A stretch of 64,000 nucleotides of DNA from Linum tenue (taxonomy: Eukaryota; Streptophyta; Magnoliopsida; Malpighiales; Linaceae): the NCBI GenBank assembly GCA_946122785.1, contig CAMGYJ010000002.1:65745703-65809702 (forward strand), read 5' to 3'. Positions within the stretch are counted from its first letter, which is position 1. Each line of letters opens with the position of its first letter. Below the pieces are notes generated by a model. The model did not search any database. It was not told the origin of the DNA and worked only from the letters and a program-made list of their open reading frames with translations. Below, piece after piece: positions 47,690-60,981 of the stretch. The position numbers were made by a program, and so were the translations under genes.

Positions 47690-47926
47690 TGTGTGAGGAT
47701 CATCGACAAAGTCAGAGCAGGGGTGGTTAATGATGCGCTTGGGCCTTGGCGGGGCTCTTTTGGAGGAGGTCAAGCTACTGCTCCGTGATCAGCCAGGATT
47801 CTCTGTGCACTTTGTAGGCAGACAGAACAATAGGGTAGCCCATTTAGTGGCTAGAAAAGTCCTCTCTTTGTCCCTGCCCATTCTGAGCAGTTTTGATTTT
47901 TGCGCTTGGATCCGTTCGGAGGTCTG
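47690..47926 (+). pseudogene. Short LINE 3' fragment (end of RNase H domain)
   Basis: Frame-shifted pieces encode VRIIDKVRAGVVNDALGPWR (47697-47750) and LLEEVKLLLRDQPGFSVHFV plus GRQNNRVAHLVARKVLSLSL, the C-terminal part of a LINE RNase H (HFVGRQNNRVAHLVAR is the family's last helix), ending at a TGA in 47925. Only ~80 codons remain. Confidence 0.7.
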
Positions 47927-49157
47927 AACGTTGTATCTTTGTTATTCTTGGTAATACAAGCTATCTTTGGTTCCAAATAACCTCATACTTAGGAAAAATT
48001 TGTAACCAATATCAAGCCCTTTTATCAAACAAATGATTGAGATCTAAATGGGTATTGTTTATTCTTTTTAATACATTACTTTTTAGTCGAATATTGTGTA
48101 TTCTTCATTTCAGCTTGAACTTAAAAAAACAAAAAAATTTTAGTGAAGCTGGCTACAATAGAGGATAGATGATTGTGTCTCTATATGACATTATGTAAAT
48201 GTTTATGCCATTATGGACTTATGGTACAAGTTGTGATGCTTTGATTTTGTATCTTTATTATTTACTTAGATTTATAGTGTCAAAATTATTCATGCATATT
48301 GGAATATATGTTTGAAGGAAAAAAAAAATTTTTTTCTGGACTATTGGTTCAATTTTTTTGTGTGTGTGGTGACTAATCAAATTGTTAATTTTTGGTCTAT
48401 CTGGACCGTATAGTTTGTAATCTGGTCTGTAGTCTATGTTCCAACCTCTCGGTCTAGACCATAGACCGTATATATGGTCCGGTCTAGACCAGACCGCACC
48501 GTTTCCCAGTCTACAACCCACCCTAAACATTCAACGTACAGTGACTGACCCAATTAATTATTTTATCGAATTTTCCACAGTAATGGGCTTACAGGGTCAC
48601 AATTCACAAACCATTTTTAATATACATTGTGACCTAGCTAATTAATTATTGCTTATCAGTTTGTCAGTGAATTCAGAAAGTTGGGAGCAGGAAGAGGATG
48701 GTGACTTGCTGGCCATGGGCCAGATTGCCCAGATTACAGTTTGACCAGCCCAATTCTCGTTCATGGACGTTTACACGATCGAGCCCTTCATCAGGCAAGT
48801 GGTTTGGGCTCTGGGCCAGGCTTCGAAGTCCGCGAACTTTCTTCATCACTCTTTTTTTTCTTCTTGCCAAACAATGGCAAAGCCACACAGATCGAAAACT
48901 TGAGTCTTCACTTGCCGAAGCCAAAACACAGCTTGGAAATCCGCTTTACAGGCGACCTCGGGGACTACTCGGAGTAGCAGCGCCTATATCTCTGCTTTTC
49001 TCTAGCCGGTAAGCCAACTCGAGCTGCCCATATTTTCCCAAGAAGGTCGAGAAATCATCTGAAAAGTCTCAGTGAGTGAATCTGGGATGTGGGTCGGCTG
49101 AAAATTTCGAAACTTTTCTTTGGGCTGCAGGAATCTTGTCGTCGTCATCATCTCTCA
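47927..49157. other. Spacer and SRPRB upstream region
   Basis: 48360-48535 carries GGTCTAGACC-type palindromic repeats resembling a decayed TIR-element end. 48680-49157 is GC-richer and holds the probable promoter and leader of the plus-strand SRPRB gene. No separate gene supported. Confidence 0.5.
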
Positions 49158-50963
49158 ATGGAAGGGATTGAGCAGTGGAAGAGCGAGGTGGAGCAATTTA
49201 TTGAGCAAGGGATCGAGTACATCCGTCAGGTGCCGGCAATTCAGCAAGGGATTGAATACGCCTCTCAGATACCGGCAATTCAGAAAGGGATTGAATACGG
49301 TCGTCAGATACCCCCAGTTCAGCTCTACTCCGCCGCTGCCGTCCTGGTTTTCACTGCCCTTTTCTTCATTCTCGGTAATCCTTCTGGTATTGTACCCTTT
49401 TGTAAAATTCCTGAAGGTTTGACGTTAAAGTCCAAGAATGCAGTACTTGCTTGTCTCCCTGTTTGGACGATCAGTGAGTCTGACTAGGGATAGGCTGTTG
49501 ATTTAGGTTCTTATACCAAATCAGTATTTGATTGCTGGACCTATGCTATGGTGTGTTAGGAATTCCTCGCTGCTGGATGTCAATGACTGAGCTTTGACCA
49601 AATTCCTGTGGTATGTAAGAATGAGAATGGTGTCTAATATGTTCCTTCTTCTTCTTGTTTCCCTTTTATGTTGTGCAGTTCGCTTGTTTAGACGGCCAAG
49701 ATCTAATACCGTTGTCTTGACCGGACTCAGTGGGAGCGGTAAAACGATTCTTTTCTATCAGGTGAGGACTCCTGTCATACATCATGTTCTTTGATTTCTG
49801 ACATACCTGGTTCTGATTGTTTCCCTTCTTCGATAGCTTCGGGATGGCTCTTCACACCAGGGTACTGTCACCTCAATGGAACCCAATGAAGGAACTTTCA
49901 TTCTCCATTCTGAAGCTAGCAAGGTAAGCTTTAATTTGAAATGCCCTGATTCATGCCAGAGCCAATGTCGACAGAAAGTTACAAAAACCTGTCGCGCCAG
50001 TGGGCATTTGGTTTATATAATCTATGCTCTCCTTGTCGATCATATGATGAACTGGATGCTCCTACAATTACTGTGTTTGCTTGCCTTTTTCCTTTTGTTT
50101 CCTTGACAGGAGCGCAAGGTGAAGCCTGTCCACATTGTTGATGTTCCTGGCCATCCTCGTCTTCGGCCAAAGCTAGATGAGTTCTTGCCTGAATCAGCAG
50201 GAATTGTCTTTGTCGTTGATGCCCTGGAGTTCTTACCTAACCTTCGTGGAGATTCAGAGTATGTTTATATTAACTCCCTTAATGGATTACACATCTGATC
50301 TTTTGTTTGCATGATCGGAGAGACGGAGACACTGGTTTCTAACGGTGTTTTGTTTTGTGCGTAACAGGTATTTGTATGATATTCTGACCAAATCAAGTGT
50401 GGTGAAAAAGAAGGTTCCTGTTCTGATTTGCTGTAACAAGACAGAGAAGGTTACAGCGCATACCAAGGATTTCATCTGTAAACAGCTTGAAAAAGAGATG
50501 TATGGCTCTCAATTTCCTCTCGTTCTGTCTTTGTCTTGTTATATTTGCATATGATGCGTGAGAGTAAATAAACCCTCTCCTGTTGGTGCTTATCTTGATA
50601 GCCACAGTATAATGTTAGAAGCATCGCACACCGCCTTAATGAACATCTTACACATAGCAATCACTATTTAGTTGTCTGATGGTTATTCTTGACAAAGTTG
50701 TTCCATCTAGAACTCATTGTTTATTTCTTACCAGTAGGCTCACCCTGAATATCTGATTTCGCCTATCTCGCAGTGACAAGCTACGGACATCAAGGAGTGC
50801 AGTATCAGATGCTGATGTTGCCAATGACCACACACTTGGTATACCCGGGAAAGCATTTTCATTCTCACAATGCACTAACAAAGTCTCTATTGGAGAAGCT
50901 TCTGGTTTGACTGGTAAGATAGCAGATGTAGAACAGTTTATCAGGGACAATGTAAAGCCATAA
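49158..50963 (+). CDS. SRPRB: Signal recognition particle receptor subunit beta (membrane GTPase)
   Basis: Six exons: 49158-49374, 49679-49761, 49837-49923, 50110-50258, 50368-50499 and 50774-50963; 285 residues, all in phase. The N-terminal part has three 13-residue repeats (GIEYIRQVPAIQQ, GIEYASQIPAIQK, GIEYGRQIPPVQ; residues 18-55), one transmembrane helix (about 56-75), then a small GTPase: P-loop GLSGSGKT (88-95), DVPGHP (140-145) and CCNKTEK (G4, NKxE type). C-terminus ends DNVKP. SRPRB anchors the SRP receptor alpha subunit to the ER membrane and with it receives ribosome-nascent chain complexes for Sec61 delivery. The start ATG at 49158 (MEGIEQWKSE) is the first ATG of the frame. The repeat expansion makes it somewhat longer than I recall for other plant homologues. 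Arabidopsis relatives: At2g18770, At5g05670. Confidence 0.95.
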
Positions 50964-51480
50964 TAGGTGCTGCTGTTTCCTTTTTGAAGAACACTATTGA
51001 GAGGCGGTGAGGATGTGTACCTGTACCCTGAGCTGACCCCAGCTTATGCCTATATGGGGGATAGACCAGGGAGAGAAAGAGAAAGAACAGCGGAAGGCTC
51101 TAGACTGACATTCATTGTTATCAGCCATTCAATTCAAGATTTGTGTAATTAACAGCGTTCGACCTTATCATCGAGTCAAATGAACTGTGTAACCAGCTCT
51201 TTTTATTGGTTTTGGTTGGATGCAATCTGCCATGGAGGTTAGAGTGGCTTGGCCTTAAGTGGATTGAAAGCATGTTGTACAGATACAAGAAGAACACTAT
51301 AAACAGGGGGCAAAAAGGAAGAACGCTATATTACATGAACTTGAGAGCCAAGTTACCGAAACCGCTTTGCTTCATAACATTGGTTGATACAATTAATCAA
51401 AGGATCCGCCACCCTTTACTCGGTACACAGACAATTTCTTCCCACATGCTGCTACAACAGGATTTGAAATGCCATGTTTT
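50964..51480. other. Tail-to-tail 3' region of SRPRB and the membrane-protein gene
   Basis: Convergent 3' UTRs of the plus-strand SRPRB gene and the minus-strand membrane-protein gene. No other gene seen. Confidence 0.6.
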
Positions 51481-54076
51481 TCACCTAATGATATGGCATG
51501 AATTTGGGAACGATCTTGCCAACCAGAAGTATTTCAGCCTAACTACCAGAGCAAAGAACCCATAGGAAGGAATATGCATCACTCCCACTCCCAGGTACCT
51601 GTAAGCAAATCCAAGGCAGTCATGGATGTTTACAGTTAGTTTGGTCCAAAAGTAAATGATAACAGTACATGAGAAAGTGGGGGTGATTTTCATACCACAA
51701 GGGCGCATATTTAGATGACAAGTCAAGGAATGGATATGGCCACCTATACCCAGAAGAAGAAAAACGTTTCAATCCTAGTTCCACAGGGTTCCATGTCGAA
51801 AGATTCGGAGTAAGTAAAAAGGAATTAGCAACGTGTGCTGTCAAACTAACCACATTGACACAAATGCGTGTATGATCCACTGGAAAACCACGAAAATGCT
51901 GGTCCATATGATGAAATACGCGATTCGAAATATGGGGAACCGCTGGATAGAAAAGATAATAATGACGTATTGTATCAGTGTGACTAGACTGCAAAGGAAT
52001 CAGAGATAGAAAGAGAGCCATAGATAGTGCTGAACCTACCATGCCATTCAAAACAGTGTCACCAAGCAGGCAAACTGCATTCACCGAATGCATGCAGGCA
52101 TTTATCTGCAATCAGGAGGAAGGAAAAGCACAGCTTTCAGACAGACAGTTTGACTTGTAATGAGGGAGAACTGCAGGTGGTTACTGCTGTTTTCCTAGAA
52201 TGGTTTGAATAATTATTAATGATTCTGAAACTCCTAGAAAACTGTATCTTTGCAATGCTCTTTGAAATGGGGAAAATGGAAACTAAGTGTCAACTTTAGA
52301 AGACCAATCTGTGGTCAGGCTTAACACATTCAGTACAATATCATAGACCGGAGATACATACAAGGCCATCATAAAAAACTCAAGCAAACAATAACTGGAG
52401 AAGCCGGTAATACTTACAAACTCAAGCCTGAAATCTGCAGCCATTAGAAATGGATAAAGGATGAACCAGAATACACAATCAGTGAGCACTACAGCGCCTG
52501 CACAAGTCTGTCACATAATAGCGGAAAAATCAGATGGGTTATATGTACCTTATATGACATTAATAAGATTAAGAAAACAAGGTCCATCTGGAGATTGTAA
52601 GATTATGGTCTCAGCTAAAAACAAACCAGAGGCAATCAAGGGTAGACTCGGCCGGAATTCATCCACATCTCCCTTTTTCTTTTTATAATTTAGTAACAAT
52701 TTCATTAAAAGCCAAAGAGGTTGTGACGTGTCAGTACACAAGTGTAAAATATTTGCACATAGAAACCGAAAAAGGGAAATCAAACTGGGGAAACATCAGG
52801 AAGAAGGAAATGAACAGTGCTATCAAAACTTCCTAACCATCTTACGCAATGAAGAGAATGAACAAACTATTCATTTACACCTCTAAGGAGAAGCCTCATG
52901 ATTAATACGCTTTCTGACCTTCATGATCATCCATGTCAGGCTAAGAAATGCAGGAAGAAAAGACTTGACAAAGAACATGGTATCGCCAGGTAATTTAAAC
53001 TACAACTCTCAGATCTCCACTAAACTGAAGCAACACTGGATGCAGAAGGTAAGTTACCTGAAAGATGATTTGAAAGATGTAGCCCCACGCACTTGCAGTT
53101 TGCTTTTCCTCAGGGAAAGGTTCTCGATGCACAGCTGAACCTTTTATGCGGTTGGACGAGTCTACGACTCCCCCAAGGGTTGGTGCCACGTAAGTCCCTC
53201 TCTCAGCATCCATACGTTCCCCATCAACCCCACCCGAGGCATCACAATGTTTGCAGCATCCATAAATTGACATTGCTGATCCAAGCTTCAGATTGAAAAT
53301 GACACCATAATCAATTTGAAAATTGCAACAGTAAGAGTGCGTATCACTATCAATATTCCACAGAAGCAACGGATAGAGAAGTGGATAGATTTTGTTATAT
53401 ATTCGTAAACAGATTTTCCGAGAGAACATACCACAAAATAGATGGTCACCAAAGAGAATGTCCACCTAAAAAGACCAAAGGGGAGAAAAATTTCATGTAT
53501 TGAGCAAATTAACCATGGGAATACCAAGGGGGGTGTTACAAGTAACAAGCTAGTTATGATCGTTTCCTACATGCATTCACATAATGGCTGTAGAAACTAC
53601 CACCTGCGAGCCACTAGATAATGCATGCTTGTGTTTACTCTTAAATGGGGGAAAAGAAGATGAAATTCTACTAGAGGGTGAGCTTACTGAGTATAGAAGT
53701 AGAAAATGCCACCTCCATCCCTGATAGTATTTGCTGCAAGTAACCCGAAGAGTAGAATGAAAGCAATTATTCTAAAACCCAGCAACCAACCAGGATGAAT
53801 AGTCTTGAGACACGTCTTCCAAGCTTCATCCGCGTACAAGGACCCAGCTGTGGGTGGCCGACTTTCTCTTCTCACAGATTCAGACTCGGACTCCGATTCC
53901 CTGGACCCTTCATTCTTCCATATTAAAAAACCTGCCAGAGCGATGGCAACTGCGAGAAAAGCTGCGCAGATGGCGAATCTCCAGTTCAACCAATAACTTG
54001 GCTGAGTTGTATCAGCGGCACTCATGATGGGGTGCCAAGTAGTCTGGTTCGAGGATCCTGCTAACACAGTCAACAT
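51481..54076 (-). CDS. Plant multi-pass membrane protein of unknown function (At1g10660/At2g47115 family)
   Basis: Eight exons on the minus strand: 53688-54076, 53432-53465, 53058-53285, 52418-52507, 52040-52105, 51851-51942, 51696-51743 and 51481-51598; 354 residues, phases consistent. Hydrophobic segments: [20 protein letters not shown] (~32-51), [58 protein letters not shown] with [33 protein letters not shown] and [17 protein letters not shown] C-terminal stretch; about six to seven passes. Between the first two is a Ser/Glu/Arg-rich loop ([17 protein letters not shown]), and a 50-residue Cys/Gly loop follows the third. C-terminus [14 protein letters not shown]. No catalytic motif visible. 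The start could be the ATG at 54076 (MLTVLAG) or the inner one at 54022 (MSAADTT). Conserved in land plants, biochemical role unknown to me. Confidence 0.88.
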
Positions 54077-55215
54077 TTTTACTCAATCTCTCGCTTCTCT
54101 CAGGGCCACATTTTTTTCACTGAATAGTATGCTCACAAAGTTTATGTTGAAGAATAGTGCAGCATGGAAGTAGCCCAAATATCTCCTCAGAAAAGGACAA
54201 GTAGACCTTCTACTCAAATCACAGGCTTCCAAAACAGATCAGGAAGCAAACTCTGCTACTCAATCTAGTTGCTTTTAATGAACATCTTTTACAAAGGAGC
54301 TACTGTCAAGCGACGGGGTCCCGAGAATGTGCAAGGGCAAGTAAAAGTGGAGCTAAATAAATGTAAAGTGTCTACAAACCAGCATCAGCGAATTGATACG
54401 ACATCCTTCCTCCTTTCAATATGTTCATGAGACACTCAAGGAATTTAAGCTATATAAGCAAAGCAGTAACAAACACAGTCTACAAAGCCTCCATACATAG
54501 TGGCAATTCCTAACCCACAAAGGCGGATTCTTTACTTTAAATGCAACCAAACCCACGATTCTGTACCATAAACAGCGCAATCAAAACGCAAGCAAGAATC
54601 AAGAATTTGTAGCAGCACTTACAGCTCTGAGATGAACGCAGCGCAAGCGAAGCTGAGAGCTCGGAGCAGAACCAACTCCTTCGGAGACACAAAGATCCGC
54701 ACTTCCGTTTCACGGGAAAGCACGAGGATTGATGATCATTGTTGGTCAAGAAAGTGAAGGGACAGAGAAGAGTGGACGAAGAAAGGGATAAATGTGAGCC
54801 CAGCTTCTTGATTGCATTGCTTCGGAACTCGGAAGAATGATTCAGAGGCGAACAGGAAGGCAAATACCGAAATACGGGTATGTTCTGCCAACGGAGACGA
54901 CGGGAATCTAGAAAGAACGAAAAGCTAAGTTTGACACTCCTCCACCCGATTGATATGCGGGCGCATCGTCGAATTCGTAGAAAGAGATTTCAGAATGAGA
55001 ATGCAGCAGAGCAGATAGTGGTTGTTGGTGGACGACAGAAGGATTCGGATACGGCTCGGATTCGACACGTCTCCCCCATGGGCCACAGCCCACAAGTAAC
55101 TATAGGAGCAAGTATTTCGGGAGATTTAGACAATGAATTAACAATAAATTAAATATCTTTTATACAAGCAAGTCACAGCTTCTTCAACTTTTAGTTTCTG
55201 TACATCCTTCATTTT
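54077..55215. other. Upstream of membrane-protein gene and 3' flank of CAF2
   Basis: 54530-55050 is GC-richer and probably includes non-coding 5' exon(s) and promoter of the minus-strand membrane-protein gene. The 108-codon minus-strand frame at 54537-54863 is Ser/Cys-rich without family resemblance and does not begin a supported gene. 55100-55215 is the likely 3' UTR of CAF2. Confidence 0.45.
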
Positions 55216-57799
55216 TCATTCTTCATTCATCCAGTCCAGCCTCTTTGCTATTTCATCAATGGCCAATGATCCTGGAGCCGCTGTGAGGTCAACCTCTCCA
55301 AATGAATCGCTGTCGTAGAAATCATCATCATCGTCGTCCTCGTCTTCTTCTTCTTCTAGTTCATTATCAATGTATTCTTCATCTTCACCAGAAGAAATTT
55401 CACGGACAGAAGTACCATCTTCACTGGCTAATATTACAGCTGGATAGGAGTGTTCTGTAGCCTGTGAAATGATCTCAAACTCTTCCACTTTAGTCAGGAG
55501 CTCATCTGGGTTAAGATTTGTCTCCTCCAGCACAATAGCCTTGCTTGATTCAATTGCACGGTTCCACAGGGACATCATTTTAGGACTTGATCTCACCGTT
55601 TCTGTGTCACGGTCCTCGGACTGACCTGTGGAGAGCCAAGGAGACGAAGATGGTTACAACTTCAAACGGCTAAACATGACTGTATACTAATTCCAAAGTT
55701 AGAAGAAGCTTTTGCAACTCAACATAAGCAATTCGAATCAGCTAGCAAAGTGGGCAAGAAGAGTTGTATTAAATTGAAGGGTGGAGAGATAGGAGGAGAC
55801 AGAAATGCGTCAGCTCCATTTCTCACGTGGGTTCTGGTATGACTAGCAGCAAGAAATTTCCAGGATAACAACGGACTAGTACTACATCATAAGCTCTGCT
55901 CTCATCTTCGTAATAATAAAAGTCAAGGTGAAACTTCCTTGTTTGCACAGAAACTTGCTCAAGGGGTTAATACTAGAGTAACTTTGATAACTTCCCCACC
56001 CCATATAACATACCAGGATTTTCCTGTGTTGAGTGATTTGCAACGTCAGAATACGAAGGAACTGAAGGAGAATCATAATTGTACTTTGATCTCCACTCAT
56101 GTCCCCTCCACATCAATATCTGCTCCTCATCAAATGACAGTAGCACACACGGAACCAATTCCTGTGAAGAAAATGGAAACAAAGATAATTAGACAAATCA
56201 AAGAACTGTGCAATTTTGTTGTGAGATTGAGTTCTTAACAAATGTGCTCCTGGTGTTATGTTTCTTCTTTCTTAATCATGATCATCCAACAATGTAGCAG
56301 TCCTCCACGCATCTGATGCAATCTATAAAACCCTTCGGAACGAGTTACAAGAGCAGGAGGCTTAAAACGACCTTCAGCTTAGCACCCAACTTCTTGTAAT
56401 CGGTTGCATGCATTCCCTTGCAGTCGATCTTCGCAAGTGGACTTCCTTCAAAAGCCGTCCTAACATCTCTCACCAAATTAATGTACACTCCATTTTTGGC
56501 TGCAGCAACAGCAAGAAGGGTAATGTGGCATTGGTGAACATTTCGGGAGACTGCAACAGGTTACAATTGGATTGATCAGACAGGCAGTAACTGTTCAGTT
56601 ACCTAATTTACATATAGGCAGAAGTTTCTTCCCTTTCTTCCGTAAGTCATCTGCTTCCTCTTTCGTCAATCCTTCAGGAGCGTCCTGAATGAGTTTAGGG
56701 TAGATTGGAGCAGCTGGTTTCCATAGCATCACTGGGTACTGTGGACGAGTTGCATAGTTGTAGTTTCTTCCCCGGAAAAGATAAACAACACCACCAACTC
56801 GATGTACGATCTTACCTCCGGTTTTGGCCTGCCAGTATAACAAAATGACAGAGTGAGCAGAAAGAAAGTAAAACCTTTTATACTTCACATCAACCGCAGC
56901 ATCTTACACAATATATTTACCTCCAAATGCCGGCATACATTTTTCATATCCACAGTGGGAACACCTTTACATTTAACTTTACAGACTCGCCTCCGCTTCC
57001 AATGCGAATGAACCAATTCCAACATATTATGCGTTAATCCGTCCCTCCCTACAACCCCAATTTCAATTCAGTAATGGAGCTCAGCTAAAACAATGAAGTC
57101 CAAAAGTTCTTTTTGGATCAGAAAGGCATTCTGAAAACTGAACTTACCCAGATTAACCTGGCGATTATCGGACAGCATCGGCTTCACAAGCATTTGAATC
57201 TCGTGCCTCGTCAATGGCTCCCCCAATATCTCCTCCCTCGTCATTCCTTCCTCCGGGTACTTCCCAAACTGGTACGGCCCCGGCATTTCCACGAATTTCA
57301 CCCCTTTCGTCCCCGGCGGCGGCGGGTTGAACGAGTCGAATAGAGGGATCTTCTTCTTCTTCGGCTTCAGCGGCGCTTTCCCAGTCCACGGCCGAGCCAT
57401 CGTCGGAGGCGCAAAGGGTAAGAACGCCGGCTCCCGAATTGCCAGGGGCTTCACACTGGGCGTCTCGGAGTAGCTGTACTGGAACTCGAACGGCGCGTCG
57501 GGGAGCAGATAGGACACGCCGTTCTCCCCGATTACGACGGACCGGTCCCCATCGGAGCTAATCACGCCCTCTCTCACCGGCTTGTAGTACTTCGTCCTGT
57601 GGTGAGGGATTTTGAACGCCGGATTGGTTGGCTTCGGAGGAGGCGGCTTGGATTTTTCTCGCGGCGGTGGATATCTAGGGACGGGAATCGGCGGCGCCGG
57701 TGGGGAGTAAGAAGTAGCATTTGAGTCGTTGGACGGCCGCGTTGAGGGAACGGAAGAAAATAGGTTCCCCGGCAAAGACGCCACAATTGCCATCGCCAT
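55216..57799 (-). CDS. CAF2: CRS2-associated factor 2, chloroplastic (CRM-domain group II intron splicing factor)
   Basis: Six exons on the minus strand: 57148-57799, 56921-57048, 56603-56828, 56372-56499, 56014-56161 and 55216-55625; 563 residues, matching the usual CAF2 length. The N-terminus is a Ser/Pro-rich plastid transit-type region ([20 protein letters not shown]), then a basic Pro-rich stretch with [16 protein letters not shown] domain 1: [60 protein letters not shown] domain 2: [58 protein letters not shown]. The C-terminus is strongly acidic ([20 protein letters not shown]). With CRS2 (a peptidyl-tRNA hydrolase homologue) CAF proteins promote splicing of subsets of chloroplast group II introns. 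The [17 protein letters not shown] stretch fits CAF2 better than CAF1. Arabidopsis orthologue At1g23400. Confidence 0.95.
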
Positions 57800-58668
<869 letters not shown>

Positions 58669-60279
58669 TCTCATATCATCCGTTTGATGTTTTCAGAGTA
58701 CAATGGATAATTTACTGTTCTATTTTAAATTATGCTATCTCTAGTTTACAGTTTCGAATAGCGAATGGGTTGGAACTCGTATGTTTGCGGCCATGGATGA
58801 TGTTAATTGTTGGATTTTGATTGGTTTAGTTCTGTTATATTCCAAACTCGACTGGGTGTGCTCATTTCTTTTGTTTTATCTATCGTTTAGTACTCTATGA
58901 TGTGCATGAATCTGTCTTAGATGTTGATAATCTTTCTGCAAACCCACTCGAATGTTAAATCCTCGGGTGTTCATAAGTTTTCAGTTAAGTTTGCAATGGT
59001 GGATTAGAGTGATAGGTTTTCTGCTTTAGGGAATTGTCTGTATTCTGGTTGGTTTTCTGAAAATCTCAAGACAATTGCTGTTTGCTTTGTCTCTTGCTCC
59101 GTATGAGTTGATTAATCTTTCAGATTGATGTAGGTGATGTATCTGTTTGCCAACTCCATAAAGTACTATTCTGAGGTCTTATTTACTTTGATAGGAATGT
59201 GGGATTGTGCAGATAATGTTTATATGTTCATGTTTGGGTTTTGTGGTTGTGGATTTTCTGATAATCTGTTGCATAGTTGTGCAACCTTCTCAGCATTTGA
59301 TCAGATTAGGGTTTATGACTTTATGGATGTTTCATGACGATAGTGTCGACTCTGCGCACTCACTAGACGGGTTGTGGGTTCATCCCTTTTGGCTAATGTT
59401 AGGATGAATTTGCATCTCATTAGAAAATTTTGGTGGAATGTATTGCTGTAATTGGTGCAGCCCTTTTGTGAAATAGATCAAATCCTCATAGAGCAAAGCG
59501 TGTAATTGCTGTAGTTCATATGTTATGGTCGCAGGTCAGTGTTTGAAATGTCTTTCCGTGAGCATCAACAAGATGGTAGCTTTTGTTTTCTGATTTATTG
59601 CTGCTTATGCATGTTTAGTCTCGTTGTATTTATGTAATCATTCATTCCATGGATGAATTGCTGGTAAATGTTGTTCATTTTCTTGTATATGATCGATCGG
59701 TGAGGCTATCTTTTGCTGTCAAATGCCCTATCCGGTTATTGTTCCTTCTGTGTTATGTCCTGCCATTGGTTTACAGTCTTCTACTCTCAAGTCTCTATGC
59801 CCATCCATACCAAACCCTACACGAATGTAATGCTTCATTTTGTAAACATGCGAAATTGGTTTGTGGTGCTTTGGGAGATATGAAGCTGTTTCTGCAAAAT
59901 CTGAACAAATATTACCCTTCCTATGCTTTCAAAATATCTCTGTACTGTTGCTGGCGTCGAGTGCGAGATGCCTGCTCCTTCCTGTACTTCGATCAACATC
60001 TGCAAACCCTAAATCGATCTTTTGGAAAGAACAAGTGAGTGATGGAAAGAAATGGACTTTATCTGAAATGCCCAATGATACTAAGCACGTAGATGTTGTT
60101 TTGACGAGAGTGATACTCGTCGTATTGGGCTTAGTCAATCAGGCCCACTCGTGTTTCACTAACCACGTACAACCCACGAGTTTTGCCAAAACGACGCGTT
60201 TTACTTTTACCCTACTGCTTCTTCTTCTTCCTTCTCCCGAACTGGTTTCCCTGCATGAGATAAACACCCCGGGCTCTGC
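58669..60279. other. RPS27A 3' flank and spacer
   Basis: T-rich 3' UTR-like sequence after the stop, then ~1.4 kb without a recognisable gene. Open frames at 59134-59407 and 59649-60343 are not protein-like. The 60180-60279 part is cut by the hAT insertion at 60280. Confidence 0.5.
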
Positions 60280-60973
60280 TAGGGATGGCAATGGGTCGTG
60301 TTGGGTCGGGAACCCAAAACCAAATCCATGGGTTTATCCGTGAAAAAAACCCGGGGTAAAACCTACTAGGTTTGAAAAACTCAAACCCAACCCAACCCGC
60401 TGGGTATCCGCGGGTTCATGGGTACCCACAGGTTTTTGTCGTAAAAAATTTACAATAACAAGTTCCTATCAAAATTAAAGTCAAATATCAATCTCTCAAT
60501 ACAATTATCCATATTTAAAACACCATTCTAGAAAATTCAAGCAAATCACAAATTAACTATACAAATTGTTCAACGCCAATCTAGACAACTCAAGAATATT
60601 GAAGCAAATCTCAAATTATCCATAAATAACATGATTAATTGAAAGCTTCTTTCTTTCAATTAAGTTTCCTCACTCTCCACTCGATAACATCAACTTCATT
60701 CTACACAATTAGAAAGATTAAATTAGACATGTCTCCACAAACATAAATAAGATTAGTTGTTTAGAATATTAAATATACTGAGAAAATTATTATATGGGTG
60801 TGGGCGGTACCCATGGGTCTGGTTTACCTAAACCCAAACCCAACCCAACCCGGTGAATAGTGAACGGGTTTAAACTCAAACCTGGCCAAAAACCCGTCAA
60901 CACGAATATTACCCGCGTTGACCGGGTTGGGTCGGGTGGGTACCCGTGGGTTCGGGTTTTGTTGCCATCCCTA
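60280..60973. mobile_element. Non-autonomous hAT-like element with perfect 8-bp TSD
   Basis: Ends TAGGGATGGCAA and TTGCCATCCCTA are perfect 12-bp inverted repeats. Flanks are identical 8-mers, GGCTCTGC (60272-60279 and 60974-60981), the hAT signature. Subterminal regions are rich in GGGTTGGG / CCCAACCC and GGTACCC. 694 bp, no coding capacity. A decayed relative lies at 46430-46995. Confidence 0.9.
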
Positions 60974-60981
60974 GGCTCTGC

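Noticed and set aside
54537..54863. 108-codon minus-strand frame upstream of the membrane-protein gene
   Set aside because: Ser/Cys-rich, no recognisable domain, position fits a 5' untranslated exon.
59649..60343. Two overlapping 129- and 160-codon frames downstream of RPS27A
   Set aside because: Composition is not protein-like, no motif, and the second runs into the hAT element at 60280.
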